Shown: positions 26,201 through 40,640, counted from the stretch's first letter. The stretch: 64,000 nt of DNA from Plazaster borealis (GCA_021014325.1 JAJGQC010000652.1:248001-312000), one strand, 5' to 3'. Numbers and translations are program-made. The notes: a model not told the origin generated them from the sequence alone.

Positions 26201-29200
26201 TGCGGGGATATTCAAGGCAGATAGAAATGTAAATTTCGTCACTCTAGCCTACCTAGTTCAGGAGTTATGGTCAAAATAGGAGCGGAGTTGTTTCCAGAAG
26301 AAAAAAGGTAAACAATAGTTGCAATTTTGAAATTTTTAAATTGGGCCATTTTCAATGGGGTAGGGGTGACGTTTTGGACGCTCGCGCCGCTGATAATTAC
26401 GCCGCAGACGCAAACCAAAGACGAAGTTGGAGCCCTATATTAGGCTCTCCAGTGCTGTATAGTTTGTGCAAATCCATTAATTTGTTGAGGATGATATGAG
26501 CCTTTTTACATTGAGTTTGCTCCCAAAACAGCTAAATTTGAGAGGGGTCGATGGGGGTGACGTTTTGGACGCTCGCGCCGCTGATGATTACGCCACAGAC
26601 GCAAACCAAAAACCAAATTGGAGCCCTATATCAGGGCTTTTCAGTGGTGTAAAGTACGTGGAAATCCAATAATTTGTTGAGGATGATATGAGCCTTTATA
26701 CATTGAGTTTGCTCTCAAAACAGCTAAATTTAAAAGGGGTCGAAGGGGTAGGGGTGACGTTTTGGACGCTCGCGCCGCTGATGATTACGCCACAGACGCA
26801 AACCTCAGGCGAAATTGGAGCCCGATATCAGGGCTTTCCAGTGGTGTAAAGTACGTGGAAATCCATTAATTTTTTGGGGATGATAATGAGCCTTTTTACC
26901 TTGTGTTTGTTTTCAGAATTTGCTAAACTTGCGAGCCCTTGAAAAACTCGGGGTATGCTTGCTTTCACGTCTTTTTGAGCATGAAGGACTTGTTGCAGGG
27001 TCCCCAGAAGCTGCTCATCGGATGCGGGGATATTCAAGGCAGATAGAAATGTAAATTTCGTCACTCTAGCCTACCTAGTTCAGGAGTTATGGTCAAAATA
27101 GGAGCGGAGTTGTTTCCAGAAGAAAAAAGGTAAACAATAGTTGCAATTTTGAAATTTTTTAAATTGGGCCATTTTCAATGGGGTAGGGGTGACGTTTTGG
27201 ACGCTCGCGCCGCTGATAATTACGCCGCAGACGCAAACCAAAGACGAAGTTGGAGCCCTATATTAGGGCTCTCCAGTGCTGTATAGTTTGTGCAAATCCA
27301 TTAATTTGTTGAGGATGATATGAGCCTTTTTACATTGAGTTTGCTCCCAAAACAGCTAAATTTGAGAGGGGTCGATGGGGGTGACGTTTTGGACGCTCGC
27401 GCCGCTGATGATTACGCCACAGACGCAAACCAAAAACCAAATTGGAGCCCTATATCAGGGCTTTTCAGTGGTGTAAAGTACGTGGAAATCCAATAATTTG
27501 TTGAGGATGATATGAGCCTTTATACATTGAGTTTGCTCTCAAAACAGCTAAATTTAAAAGGGGTCGAAGGGGGTAGGGGTGACGTTTTGGACGCTCGCGC
27601 CGCTGATGATTACGCCACAGACGCAAACCTCAGGCGAAATTGGAGCCCGATATCAGGGCTTTCCAGTGGTGTAAAGTACGTGGAAATCCATTAATTTTTT
27701 GGGGATGATAATGAGCCTTTTTACCTTGTGTTTGTTTTCAGAATTTGCTAAACTTGCGAGCCCTTGAAAAAACTCGGGGTATGCTTGCTTTCACGTCTTT
27801 TTGAGCATGAAGGACTTGTTGCAGGGTCCCCAGAAGCTGCTCATCGGATGCGGGGATATTCAAGGCAGATAGAAATGTAAATTTCGTCACTCTAGCCTAC
27901 CTAGTTCAGGAGTTATGGTCAAAATAGGAGCGGAGTTGTTTCAGAAGAAAAAAGGTAAACAATAGTTGCAATTTTGAAATTTTTTAAATTGGGCCATTTT
28001 CAATGGGGTAGGGGTGACGTTTTGGACGCTCGCGCCGCTGATAATTACGCCGCAGACGCAAACCAAAGACGAAGTTGGAGCCCTATAATTTTGATCTCCA
28101 GTGCTGTATAGTTTGTGCAAATCCATTTATTTGTTGAGGATGATATGAGCCTTTTTACATTGAGTTTGCTCCCAAAACAGCTAAATTTGAGAGGGGTCGC
28201 TTGGGGTGACGTTTTGGACGCTCGCGCCGCTGATGATTACGCCACAGACGCAAACCAAAAACCAAATTGGAGCCCTATATCAGGGCTTTTCAGTGGTGTA
28301 AAGTACGTGGAAATCCAATAATTTGTTGAGGATGATATGAGCCTTTATACATTGAGTTTGCTCTCAAAACAGCTAAATTTAAAAGGGGTCGAAGGGGTAG
28401 GGGTGACGTTTTGGACGCTCGCGCCGCTGATGATTACGCCACAGACGCAAACCTCAGGCGAAATTGGAGCCCGATATCAGGGCTTTCCAGTGGTGTAAAG
28501 TACGTGGAAATCCATTAATTTTTTGGGGATGATAATGAGCCTTTTTACCTTGTGTTTGTTTTCAGAATTTGCTAAACTTGCGAGCCCTTGAAAAAACTCG
28601 GGGTATGCTTGCTTTCACGTCTTTTTGAGCATGAAGGACTTGTTGCAGGGTCCCCAGAAGCTGCTCATCGGATGCGGGGATATTCAAGGCAGATAGAAAT
28701 GTAAATTTCGTCACTCTAGCCTACCTAGTTCAGGAGTTATGGTCAAAATAGGAGCGGAGTTGTTTCCAGAAGAAAAAAGGTAAACAATAGTTGCAATTTT
28801 GAAATTTTTTAAATTGGGCCATTTTCAATGGGGTAGGGGTGACGTTTTGGACGCTCGCGCCGCTGATAATTACGCCGCAGACGCAAACCAAAGACGAAGT
28901 TGGAGCCCTATATTAGTGCTCTCCAGTGCTGTATAGTTTGTGCAAATCCATTAATTTGTTGAGGATGATATGAGCCTTTTTACATTGAGTTTGCTCCCAA
29001 AACAGCTAAATTTGAGAGGGGTCGATGGGGGTGACGTTTTGGACGCTCGCGCCGCTGATGATTACGCCACAGACGCAAACCAAAAACCAAATTGGAGCCC
29101 TATATCAGGGCTTTTCAGTGGTGTAAAGTACGTGGAAATCCAATAATTTGTTGAGGATGATATGAGCCTTTATACATTGAGTTTGCTCTCAAAACAGCTA

Positions 29201-32200
29201 AATTTAAAAGGGGTCGAAGGGGGTAGGGGTGACGTTTTGGACGCTCGCGCCGCTGATGATTACGCCACAGACGCAAACCTCAGGCGAAATTGGAGCCCGA
29301 TATCAGGGCTTTCCAGTGGTGTAAAGTACGTGGAAATCCATTAATTTTTTGGGGATGATAATGAGCCTTTTTACCTTGTGTTTGTTTTCAGAATTTGCTA
29401 AACTTGCGAGCCCTTGAAAAAACTCGGGGTATGCTTGCTTTCACGTCTTTTTGAGCATGAAGGACTTGTTGCAGGGTCCCCAGAAGCTGCTCATCGGATG
29501 CGGGGATATTCAAGGCAGATAGAAATGTAAATTTCGTCACTCTAGCCTACCTAGTTCAGGAGTTATGGTCAAAATAGGAGCGGAGTTGTTTCCAGAAGAA
29601 AAAAGGTAAACAATAGTTGCAATTTTGAAATTTTTTAAATTGGGCCATTTTCAATGGGGTAGGGGTGACGTTTTGGACGCTCGCGCCGCTGATAATTACG
29701 CCGCAGACGCAAACCAAAGACGAAGTTGGAGCCCTATATTAGGCTCTCCAGTGCTGTATAGTTTGTGCAAATCCATTAATTTGTTGAGGATGATATGAGC
29801 CTTTTTACATTGAGTTTGCTCCCAAAACAGCTAAATTTGAGAGGGGTCGATGGGGGTGACGTTTTGGACGCTCGCGCCGCTGATGATTACGCCACAGACG
29901 CAAACCAAAAACCAAATTGGAGCCCTATATCAGGGCTTTTCAGTGGTGTAAAGTACGTGGAAATCCAATAATTTGTTGAGGATGATATGAGCCTTTATAC
30001 ATTGAGTTTGCTCTCAAAACAGCTAAATTTAAAAGGGGTCGAAGGGGGTAGGGGTGACGTTTTGGACGCTCGCGCCGCTGATGATTACGCCACAGACGCA
30101 AACCTCAGGCGAAATTGGAGCCCGATATCAGGGCTTTCCAGTGGTGTAAAGTACGTGGAAATCCATTAATTTTTGGGGGATGATAATGAGCCTTTTTACC
30201 TTGTGTTTGTTTTCAGAATTTGCTAAACTTGCGAGCCCTTGAAAAAACTCGGGGTATGCTTGCTTTCACGTCTTTTTGAGCATGAAGGACTTGTTGCAGG
30301 GTCCCCAGAAGCTGCTCATCGGATGCGGGGATATTCAAGGCAGATAGAAATGTAAATTTCGTCACTCTAGCCTACCTAGTTCAGGAGTTATGGTCAAAAT
30401 AGGAGCGGAGTTGTTTCCAGAAGAAAAAAGGTAAACAATAGTTGCAATTTTGAAATTTTTTAAATTGGGCCATTTTCAATGGGGTAGGGGTGACGTTTTG
30501 GACGCTCGCGCCGCTGATAATTACGCCGCAGACGCAAACCAAAGACGAAGTTGGAGCCCTATATTAGGGCTCTCCAGTGCTGTATAGTTTGTGCAAATCC
30601 ATTAATTTGTTGAGGATGATATGAGCCTTTTACATTGAGTTTGCTCCCAAAACAGCTAAATTTGAGAGGGGTCGATGGGGGTGACGTTTTGGACGCTCGC
30701 GCCGCTGATGATTACGCCACAGACGCAAACCAAAAACCAAATTGGAGCCCTATATCAGGGCTTTTCAGTGGTGTAAAGTACGTGGAAATCCAATAATTTG
30801 TTGAGGATGATATGAGCCTTTATACATTGAGTTTGCTCTCAAAACAGCTAAATTTAAAAGGGGTCGAAGGGGGTAGGGGTGACGTTTTGGACGCTCGCGC
30901 CGCTGATGATTACGCCACAGACGCAAACCTCAGGCGAAATTGGAGCCCGATATCAGGGCTTTCCAGTGGTGTAAAGTACGTGGAAATCCATTAATTTTTT
31001 GGGGATGATAATGAGCCTTTTTACCTTGTGTTTGTTTTCAGAATTTGCTAAACTTGCGAGCCCTTGAAAAACTCGGGGTATGCTTGCTTTCACGTCTTTT
31101 TGAGCATGAAGGACTTGTTGCAGGGTCCCCAGAAGCTGCTCATCGGATGCGGGGATATTCAAGGCAGATAGAAATGTAAATTTCGTCACTCTAGCCTACC
31201 TAGTTCAGGAGTTATGGTCAAAATAGGAGCGGAGTTGTTTCCAGAAGAAAAAAGGTAAACAATAGTTGCAATTTTGAAATTTTTTAAATTGGGCCATTTT
31301 CAATGGGGTAGGGGTGACGTTTTGGACGCTCGCGCCGCTGATAATTACGCCGCAGACGCAAACCAAAGACGAAGTTGGAGCCCTATATTAGGGCTCTCCA
31401 GTGCTGTATAGTTTGTGCAAATCCATTAATTTGTTGAGGATGATATGAGCCTTTTTACATTGAGTTTGCTCCCAAAACAGCTAAATTTGAGAGGGGTCGA
31501 TGGGGGTGACGTTTTGGACGCTCGCGCCGCTGATGATTACGCCACAGACGCAAACCAAAAACCAAATTGGAGCCCTATATCAGGGCTTTTCAGTGGTGTA
31601 AAGTACGTGGAAATCCAATAATTTGTTGAGGATGATATGAGCCTTTATACATTGAGTTTGCTCTCAAAACAGCTAAATTTAAAAGGGGTCGAAGGGGGTA
31701 GGGGTGACGTTTTGGACGCTCGCGCCGCTGATGATTACGCCACAGACGCAAACCTCAGGCGAAATTGGAGCCCGATATCAGGGCTTTCCAGTGGTGTAAA
31801 GTACGTGGAAATCCATTAATTTTTTGGGGATGATAATGAGCCTTTTTACCTTGTGTTTGTTTTCAGAATTTGCTAAACTTGCGAGCCCTTGAAAAACTCG
31901 GGGTATGCTTGCTTTCACGTCTTTTTGAGCATGAAGGACTTGTTGCAGGGTCCCCAGAAGCTGCTCATCGGATGCGGGGATATTCAAGGCAGATAGAAAT
32001 GTAAATTTCGTCACTCTAGCCTACCTAGTTCAGGAGTTATGGTCAAAATAGGAGCGGAGTTGTTTCCAGAAGAAAAAAAGGTAAACAATAGTTGCAATTT
32101 TGAAATTTTTTAAATTGGGCCATTTTCAATGGGGTAGGGGTGACGTTTTGGACGCTCGCGCCGCTGATAATTACGCCGCAGACGCAAACCAAAGACGAAG

Positions 32201-35200
32201 TTGGAGCCCTATATTAGGGCTCTCCAGTGCTGTATAGTTTGTGCAAATCCATTAATTTGTTGAGGATGATATGAGCCTTTTACATTGAGTTTGCTCCCAA
32301 AACAGCTAAATTTGAGAGGGGTCGATGGGGGTGACGTTTTGGACGCTCGCGCCGCTGATGATTACGCCACAGACGCAAACCAAAAACCAAATTGGAGCCC
32401 TATATCAGGGCTTTTCAGTGGTGTAAAGTACGTGGAAATCCAATAATTTGTTGAGGATGATATGAGCCTTTATACATTGAGTTTGCTCTCAAAACAGCTA
32501 AATTTAAAAGGGGTCGAAGGGGGTAGGGGTGACGTTTTTGACGCTCGCGCCGCTGATGATTACGCCACAGACGCAAACCTCAGGCGAAATTGGAGCCCGA
32601 TATCAGGGCTTTCCAGTGGTGTAAAGTACGTGGAAATCCATTAATTTTTTGGGGATGATAATGAGCCTTTTTACCTTGTGTTTGTTTTCAGAATTTGCTA
32701 AACTTGCGAGCCCTTGAAAAAACTCGGGGTATGCTTGCTTTCACGTCTTTTTGAGCATGAAGGACTTGTTGCAGGGTCCCCAGAAGCTGCTCATCGGATG
32801 CGGGGATATTCAAGGCAGATAGAAATGTAAATTTCGTCACTCTAGCCTACCTAGTTCAGGAGTTATGGTCAAAATAGGAGCGGAGTTGTTTCCAGAAGAA
32901 AAAAGGTAAACAATAGTTGCAATTTTGAGTTTTTAAAATTGGGCCATTTTCAATGGGGTAGGGGTGACGTTTTGGACGCTCGCGCCGCTGATAATTACGC
33001 CGCAGACGCAAACCAAAGACGAAGTTGGAGCCCTATATTAGGGCTCTCCAGTGCTGTATAGTTTGTGCAAATCCATTAATTTGTTGAGGATGATATGAGC
33101 CTTTTTACATTGAGTTTGCTCCCAAAACAGCTAAATTTGAGAGGGGTCGATGGGGGTGACGTTTTGGACGCTCGCGCCGCTGATGATTACGCCACAGACG
33201 CAAACCAAAAACCAAATTGGAGCCCTATATCAGGGCTTTTCAGTGGTGTAAAGTACGTGGAAATCCAATAATTTGTTGAGGATGATATGAGCCTTTATAC
33301 ATTGAGTTTGCTCTCAAAACAGCTAAATTTAAAAGGGGTCGAAGGGGTAGGGGTGACGTTTTGGACGCTCGCGCCGCTGATGATTACGCCACAGACGCAA
33401 ACCTCAGGCGAAATTGGAGCCCGATATCAGGGCTTTCCAGTGGTGTAAAGTACGTGGAAATCCATTAATTTTTTGGGGATGATAATGAGCCTTTTTACCT
33501 TGTGTTTGTTTTCAGAATTTGCTAAACTTGCGAGCCCTTGAACAACTCGGGGTATGCTTGCTTTCACGTCTTTTTGAGCATGAAGGACTTGTTGCAGGGT
33601 CCCCAGAAGCTGCTCATCGGATGCGGGGATATTCAAGGCAGATAGAAATGTAAATTTCGTCACTCTAGCCTACCTAGTTCAGGAGTTATGGTCAAAATAG
33701 GAGCGGAGTTGTTTCCAGAAGAAAAAAGGTAAACAATAGTTGCAATTTTGAAATTTTTTAAATTGGGCCATTTTCAATGGGGTAGGGGTGACGTTTTGGA
33801 CGCTCGCGCCGCTGATAATTACGCCGCAGACGCAAACCAAAGACGAAGTTGGAGCCCTATATTAGGCTCTCCAGTGCTGTATAGTTTGTGCAAATCCATT
33901 AATTTGTTGAGGATGATATGAGCCTTTTTACATTGAGTTTGCTCCCAAAACAGCTAAATTTGAGAGGGGTCGATGGGGGTGACGTTTTGGACGCTCGCGC
34001 CGCTGATGATTACGCCACAGACGCAAACCAAAAACCAAATTGGAGCCCTATATCAGGGCTTTTCAGTGGTGTAAAGTACGTGGAAATCCAATAATTTGTT
34101 GAGGATGATATGAGCCTTTATACATTGAGTTTGCTCTCAAAACAGCTAAATTTAAAAGGGGTCGAAGGGGGTAGGGGTGACGTTTTGGACGCTCGCGCCG
34201 CTGATGATTACGCCACAGACGCAAACCTCAGGCGAAATTGGAGCCCGATATCAGGGCTTTCCAGTGGTGTAAAGTACGTGGAAATCCATTAATTTTTTGG
34301 GGATGATAATGAGCCTTTTACCTTGTGTTTGTTTTCAGAATTTGCTAAACTTGCGAGCCCTTGAAAAAACTCGGGGTATGCTTGCTTTCACGTCTTTTTG
34401 AGCATGAAGGACTTGTTGCAGGGTCCCCAGAAGCTGCTCATCGGATGCGGGGATATTCAAGGCAGATAGAAATGTAAATTTCGTCACTCTAGCCTACCTA
34501 GTTCAGGAGTTATGGTCAAAATAGGAGCGGAGTTGTTTCCAGAAGAAAAAAGGTAAACAATAGTTGCAATTTTGAAATTTTTTAAATTGGGCCATTTTCA
34601 ATGGGGTAGGGGTGACGTTTTGGACGCTCGCGCCGCTGATAATTACGCCGCAGACGCAAACCAAAGACGAAGTTGGAGCCCTATATTAGGGCTCTCCAGT
34701 GCTGTATAGTTTGTGCAAATCCATTAATTTGTTGAGGATGATATGAGCCTTTTTACATTGAGTTTGCTCCCAAAACAGCTAAATTTGAGAGGGGTCGATG
34801 GGGGTGACGTTTTGGACGCTCGCGCCGCTGATGATTACGCCACAGACGCAAACCAAAAACCAAATTGGAGCCCTATATCAGGGCTTTTCAGTGGTGTAAA
34901 GTACGTGGAAATCCAATAATTTGTTGAGGATGATATGAGCCTTTATACATTGAGTTTGCTCTCAAAACAGCTAAATTTAAAAGGGGTCGAAGGGGTAGGG
35001 GTGACGTTTTGGACGCTCGCGCCGCTGATGATTACGCCACAGACGCAAACCTCAGGCGAAATTGGAGCCCGATATCAGGGCTTTCCAGTGGTGTAAAGTA
35101 CGTGGAAATCCATTAATTTTTTGGGGATGATAATGAGCCTTTTTACCTTGTGTTTGTTTTCAGAATTTGCTAAACTTGCGAGCCCTTGAAAAAACTCGGG

Positions 35201-38200
35201 GTATGCTTGCTTTCACGTCTTTTTGAGCATGAAGGACTTGTTGCAGGGTCCCCAGAAGCTGCTCATCGGATGCGGGGATATTCAAGGCAGATAGAAATGT
35301 AAATTTCGTCACTCTAGCCTACCTAGTTCAGGAGTTATGGTCAAAATAGGAGCGGAGTTGTTTCCAGAAGAAAAAAGGTAAACAATAGTTGCAATTTTGA
35401 AATTTTTTAAATTGGGCCATTTTCAATGGGGTAGGGGTGACGTTTTGGACGCTCGCGCCGCTGATAATTACGCCGCAGACGCAAACCAAAGACGAAGTTG
35501 GAGCCCTATATTAGGGCTCTCCAGTGCTGTATAGTTTGTGCAAATCCATTAATTTGTTGAGGATGATATGAGCCTTTTTACATTGAGTTTGCTCCCAAAA
35601 CAGCTAAATTTGAGAGGGGTCGATGGGGGTGACGTTTTGGACGCTCGCGCCGCTGATGATTACGCCACAGACGCAAACCAAAAACCAAATTGGAGCCCTA
35701 TATCAGGGCTTTTCAGTGGTGTAAAGTACGTGGAAATCCAATAATTTGTTGAGGATGATATGAGCCTTTATACATTGAGTTTGCTCTCAAAACAGCTAAA
35801 TTTAAAAGGGGTCGAAGGGGTAGGGGTGACGTTTTGGACGCTCGCGCCGCTGATGATTACGCCACAGACGCAAACCTCAGGCGAAATTGGAGCCCGATAT
35901 CAGGGCTTTCCAGTGGTGTAAAGTACGTGGAAATCCATTAATTTTTTGGGGATGATAATGAGCCTTTTTACCTTGTGTTTGTTTTCAGAATTTGCTAAAC
36001 TTGCGAGCCCTTGAAAAACTCGGGGTATGCTTGCTTTCACGTCTTTTTGAGCATGAAGGACTTGTTGCAGGGTCCCCAGAAGCTGCTCATCGGATGCGGG
36101 GATATTCAAGGCAGATAGAAATGTAAATTTCGTCACTCTAGCCTACCTAGTTCAGGAGTTATGGTCAAAATAGGAGCGGAGTTGTTTCCAGAAAAAAAAA
36201 GGTAAACAATAGTTGCAATTTTGAAATTTTTTAAATTGGGCCATTTTCAATGGGGTAGGGGTGACGTTTTGGACGCTCGCGCCGCTGATAATTACGCCGC
36301 AGACGCAAACCAAAGACGAAGTTGGAGCCCTATATTAGGCCTCTCCAGTGCTGTATAGTTTGTGCAAATCCATTAATTTGTTGAGGATGATATGAGCCTT
36401 TTTACATTGAGTTTGCTCCCAAAACAGCTAAATTTGAGAGGGGTCGATGGGGGTGACGTTTTGGACGCTCGCGCCGCTGATGATTACGCCACAGACGCAA
36501 ACCAAAAACCAAATTGGAGCCCTATATCAGGGCTTTTCAGTGGTGTAAAGTACGTGGAAATCCAATAATTTGTTGAGGATGATATGAGCCTTTATACATT
36601 GAGTTTGCTCTCAAAACAGCTAAATTTAAAAGGGGTCGAAGGGGTAGGGGTGACGTTTTGGACGCTCGCGCCGCTGATGATTACGCCACAGACGCAAACC
36701 TCAGGCGAAATTGGAGCCCGATATCAGGGCTTTCCAGTGGTGTAAAGTACGTGGAAATCCATTAATTTTTTGGGGATGATAATGAGCCTTTTTACCTTGT
36801 GTTTGTTTTCAGAATTTGCTAAACTTGCGAGCCCTTGAAAAACTCGGGGTATGCTTGCTTTCACGTCTTTTTGAGCATGAAGGACTTGTTGCAGGGTCCC
36901 CAGAAGCTGCTCATCGGATGCGGGGATATTCAAGGCAGATAGAAATGTAAATTTCGTCACTCTAGCCTACCTAGTTCAGGAGTTATGGTCAAAATAGGAG
37001 CGGAGTTGTTTCCAGAAGAAAAAAGGTAAACAATAGTTGCAATTTTGAAATTTTTTAAATTGGGCCATTTTCAATGGGGTAGGGGTGACGTTTTGGACGC
37101 TCGCGCCGCTGATAATTACGCCGCAGACGCAAACCAAAGACGAAGTTGGAGCCCTATATTAGGCTCTCCAGTGCTGTATAGTTTGTGCAAATCCATTAAT
37201 TTGTTGAGGATGATATGAGCCTTTTACATTGAGTTTGCTCCCAAAACAGCTAAATTTGAGAGGGGTCGATGGGGGTGACGTTTTGGACGCTCGCGCCGCT
37301 GATGATTACGCCACAGACGCAAACCAAAAACCAAATTGGAGCCCTATATCAGGGCTTTTCAGTGGTGTAAAGTACGTGGAAATCCAATAATTTGTTGAGG
37401 ATGATATGAGCCTTTATACATTGAGTTTGCTCTCAAAACAGCTAAATTTAAAAGGGGTCGAAGGGGTAGGGGTGACGTTTTGGACGCTCGCGCCGCTGAT
37501 GATTACGCCACAGACGCAAACCTCAGGCGAAATTGGAGCCCGATATCAGGGCTTTCCAGTGGTGTAAAGTACGTGGAAATCCATTAATTTTTTGGGGATG
37601 ATAATGAGCCTTTTTACCTTGTGTTTGTTTTCAGAATTTGCTAAACTTGCGAGCCCTTGAAAAACTCGGGGTATGCTTGCTTTCACGTCTTTTTGAGCAT
37701 GAAGGACTTGTTGCAGGGTCCCCAGAAGCTGCTCATCGGATGCGGGGATATTCAAGGCAGATAGAAATGTAAATTTCGTCACTCTAGCCTACCTAGTTCA
37801 GGAGTTATGGTCAAAATAGGAGCGGAGTTGTTTCCAGAAGAAAAAAGGTAAACAATAGTTGCAATTTTGAAATTTTTAAATTGGGCCATTTTCAATGGGG
37901 TAGGGGTGACGTTTTGGACGCTCGCGCCGCTGATAATTACGCCGCAGACGCAAACCAAAGACGAAGTTGGAGCCCTATATTAGGGCTCTCCAGTGCTGTA
38001 TAGTTTGTGCAAATCCATTAATTTGTTGAGGATGATATGAGCCTTTTTACATTGAGTTTGCTCCCAAAACAGCTAAATTTGAGAGGGGTCGATGGGGGTG
38101 ACGTTTTGGACGCTCGCGCCGCTGATGATTACGCCACAGACGCAAACCAAAAACCAAATTGGAGCCCTATATCAGGGCTTTTCAGTGGTGTAAAGTACGT

Positions 38201-40505
38201 GGAAATCCAATAATTTGTTGAGGATGATATGAGCCTTTATACATTGAGTTTGCTCTCAAAACAGCTAAATTTAAAAGGGGTCGAAGGGGTAGGGGTGACG
38301 TTTTGGACGCTCGCGCCGCTGATGATTACGCCACAGACGCAAACCTCAGGCGAAATTGGAGCCCGATATCAGGGCTTTCCAGTGGTGTAAAGTACGTGGA
38401 AATCCATTAATTTTTTGGGGATGATAATGAGCCTTCTTACGTTGTGTTTGTTTTCAGAATTTGGCTAAACTTGCGAGCCCTTGAAAACAACTCGGGGTAT
38501 GCTTGCTTTCACGTCTTTTTGAGCATGAAGGACTTGTTGCAGGGTCCCCAGAAGCTGCTCATCGGATGCGGGGATATTCAAGGCAGATAGAAATGTAAAT
38601 TTCGTCACTCTAGCCTACCTAGTTCAGGAGTTATGGTCAAAATAGGAGCGGAGTTGTTTCCAGAAGAAAAAAGGTAAACAATAGTTGCAATTTTGAAATT
38701 TTTTAAATTGGGCCATTTTCAATGGGGTAGGGGTGACGTTTTGGACGCTCGCGCCGCTGATAATTACGCCGCAGACGCAAACCAAAGACGAAGTTGGAGC
38801 CCTATATTAGGGCTCTCCAGTGCTGTATAGTTTGTGCAAATCCATTAATTTGTTGAGGATGATATGAGCCTTTTTACATTGAGTTTGCTCCCAAAACAGC
38901 TAAATTTGAGAGGGGTCGATGGGGGTGACGTTTTGGACGCTCGCGCCGCTGATGATTACGCCACAGACGCAAACCAAAAACCAAATTGGAGCCCTATATC
39001 AGGGCTTTTCAGTGGTGTAAAGTACGTGGAAATCCAATAATTTGTTGAGGATGATATGAGCCTTTATACATTGAGTTTGCTCTCAAAACAGCTAAATTTA
39101 AAAGGGGTCGAAGGGGTAGGGGTGACGTTTTGGACGCTCGCGCCGCTGATGATTACGCCACAGACGCAAACCTCAGGCGAAATTGGAGCCCGATATCAGG
39201 GCTTTCCAGTGGTGTAAAGTACGTGGAAATCCATTAATTTTTTGGGGATGATAATGAGCCTTTTTACCTTGTGTTTGTTTTCAGAATTTGCTAAACTTGC
39301 GAGCCCTTGAAAAACTCGGGGTATGCTTGCTTTCACGTCTTTTTGAGCATGAAGGACTTGTTGCAGGGTCCCCAGAAGCTGCTCATCGGATGCGGGGATA
39401 TTCAAGGCAGATAGAAATGTAAATTTCGTCACTCTAGCCTACCTAGTTCAGGAGTTATGGTCAAAATAGGAGCGGAGTTGTTTCCAGAAGAAAAAAGGTA
39501 AACAATAGTTGCAATTTTGAAATTTTTTAAATTGGGCCATTTTCAATGGGGTAGGGGTGACGTTTTGGACGCTCGCGCCGCTGATAATTACGCCGCAGAC
39601 GCAAACCAAAGACGAAGTTGGAGCCCTATATTAGGGCTCTCCAGTGCTGTATAGTTTGTGCAAATCCATTAATTTGTTGAGGATGATATGAGCCTTTTAC
39701 ATTGAGTTTGCTCCCAAAACAGCTAAATTTGAGAGGGGTCGATGGGGGTGACGTTTTGGACGCTCGCGCCGCTGATGATTACGCCACAGACGCAAACCAA
39801 AAACCAAATTGGAGCCCTATATCAGGGCTTTTCAGTGGTGTAAAGTACGTGGAAATCCAATAATTTGTTGAGGATGATATGAGCCTTTATACATTGAGTT
39901 TGCTCTCAAAACAGCTAAATTTAAAAGGGGTCGAAGGGGTAGGGGTGACGTTTTGGACGCTCGCGCCGCTGATGATTACGCCACAGACGCAAACCTCAGG
40001 CGAAATTGGAGCCCGATATCAGGGCTTTCCAGTGGTGTAAAGTACGTGGAAATCCATTAATTTTTTGGGGATGATAATGAGCCTTTTTACCTTGTGTTTG
40101 TTTTCAGAATTTGCTAAACTTGCGAGCCCTTGAAAAAAACTCGGGGTATGCTTGCTTTCACGTCTTTTTGAGCATGAAGGACTTGTTGCAGGGTCCCCAG
40201 AAGCTGCTCATCGGATGCGGGGATATTCAAGGCAGATAGAAATGTAAATTTCGTCACTCTAGCCTACCTAGTTCAGGAGTTATGGTCAAAATAGGAGCGG
40301 AGTTGTTTCCAGAAGAAAAAAAGGTAAACAATAGTTGCAATTTTGAAATTTTTTAAATTGGGCCATTTTCAATGGGGTAGGGGTGACGTTTTGGACGCTC
40401 GCGCCGCTGATAATTACGCCGCAGACGCAAACCAAAGACGAAGTTGGAGCCCTATATTAGGGCTCTCCAGTGCTGTATAGTTTGTGCAAATCCATTAATT
40501 TGTTG

Positions 40506-40640
40506 CAAATTTCGTCACCCTATATCAGGGCTCTCCCGTGGTGTAAAGTACGTGGAAATCCATTATTTTTTTGTAAATTTCGTCACTCTAGCATACCTAG
40601 AGCGGAGTTGTTTCCAGCACAAAAAAAGGAGTTTGCTTTT
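40506..40640 (+). repeat. Scrambled, diverged satellite remnant at the array edge
   Basis: The last A subunit breaks off at 40505 inside TTAATTTGTTG. After it comes a patchwork. First is CAAATTTCGTCAC joined to a hairpin segment (CCCTATATCAGGGCTC) and a GTAAAGTACGTGG block. Then comes a piece of the post-exon tail with AGCATACCTAG and AGCGGAGTTGTTTCC. The spelling AGCATACC matches the old diverged family at 58-64 kb, not the array (AGCCTACC). Older monomers at the flank are typical of satellite arrays homogenised in their interior. Confidence 0.75.

Larger units (their letters stand above)
1..40505 (+). repeat. Macrosatellite array, ~825-bp higher-order unit, ~49 copies
   Basis: The block GACGTTTTGGACGCTCG recurs three times per period, for example at 143, 340 and 776, then again at 968, giving a period of 825 bp. 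Successive units start at 824-828 bp intervals up to 40505, all in one orientation. Each unit has three related parts, called here A, B and C. Units are nearly identical. Most differences are 1-2 base indels in G or A runs, plus small clusters of changes in part C. The array begins before base 1, so its full size is unknown. Nothing else is inserted in it. The open frames inside (60 codons plus, 78-86 codons minus) recur only because the unit recurs. Whether it is centromeric, subtelomeric or interstitial cannot be told from the sequence. Confidence 0.97.

Noticed and set aside
1..40505. Calling the array centromeric, or finding a CENP-B box
   Set aside because: I looked for the CENP-B box pattern in the unit on both strands and saw no full match. 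Location on the chromosome cannot be read from the sequence.
1..40505. CRISPR-like array because of regular repetition
   Set aside because: Units of 825 bp without unique spacers, in eukaryotic DNA. No resemblance to CRISPR repeats or cas genes.
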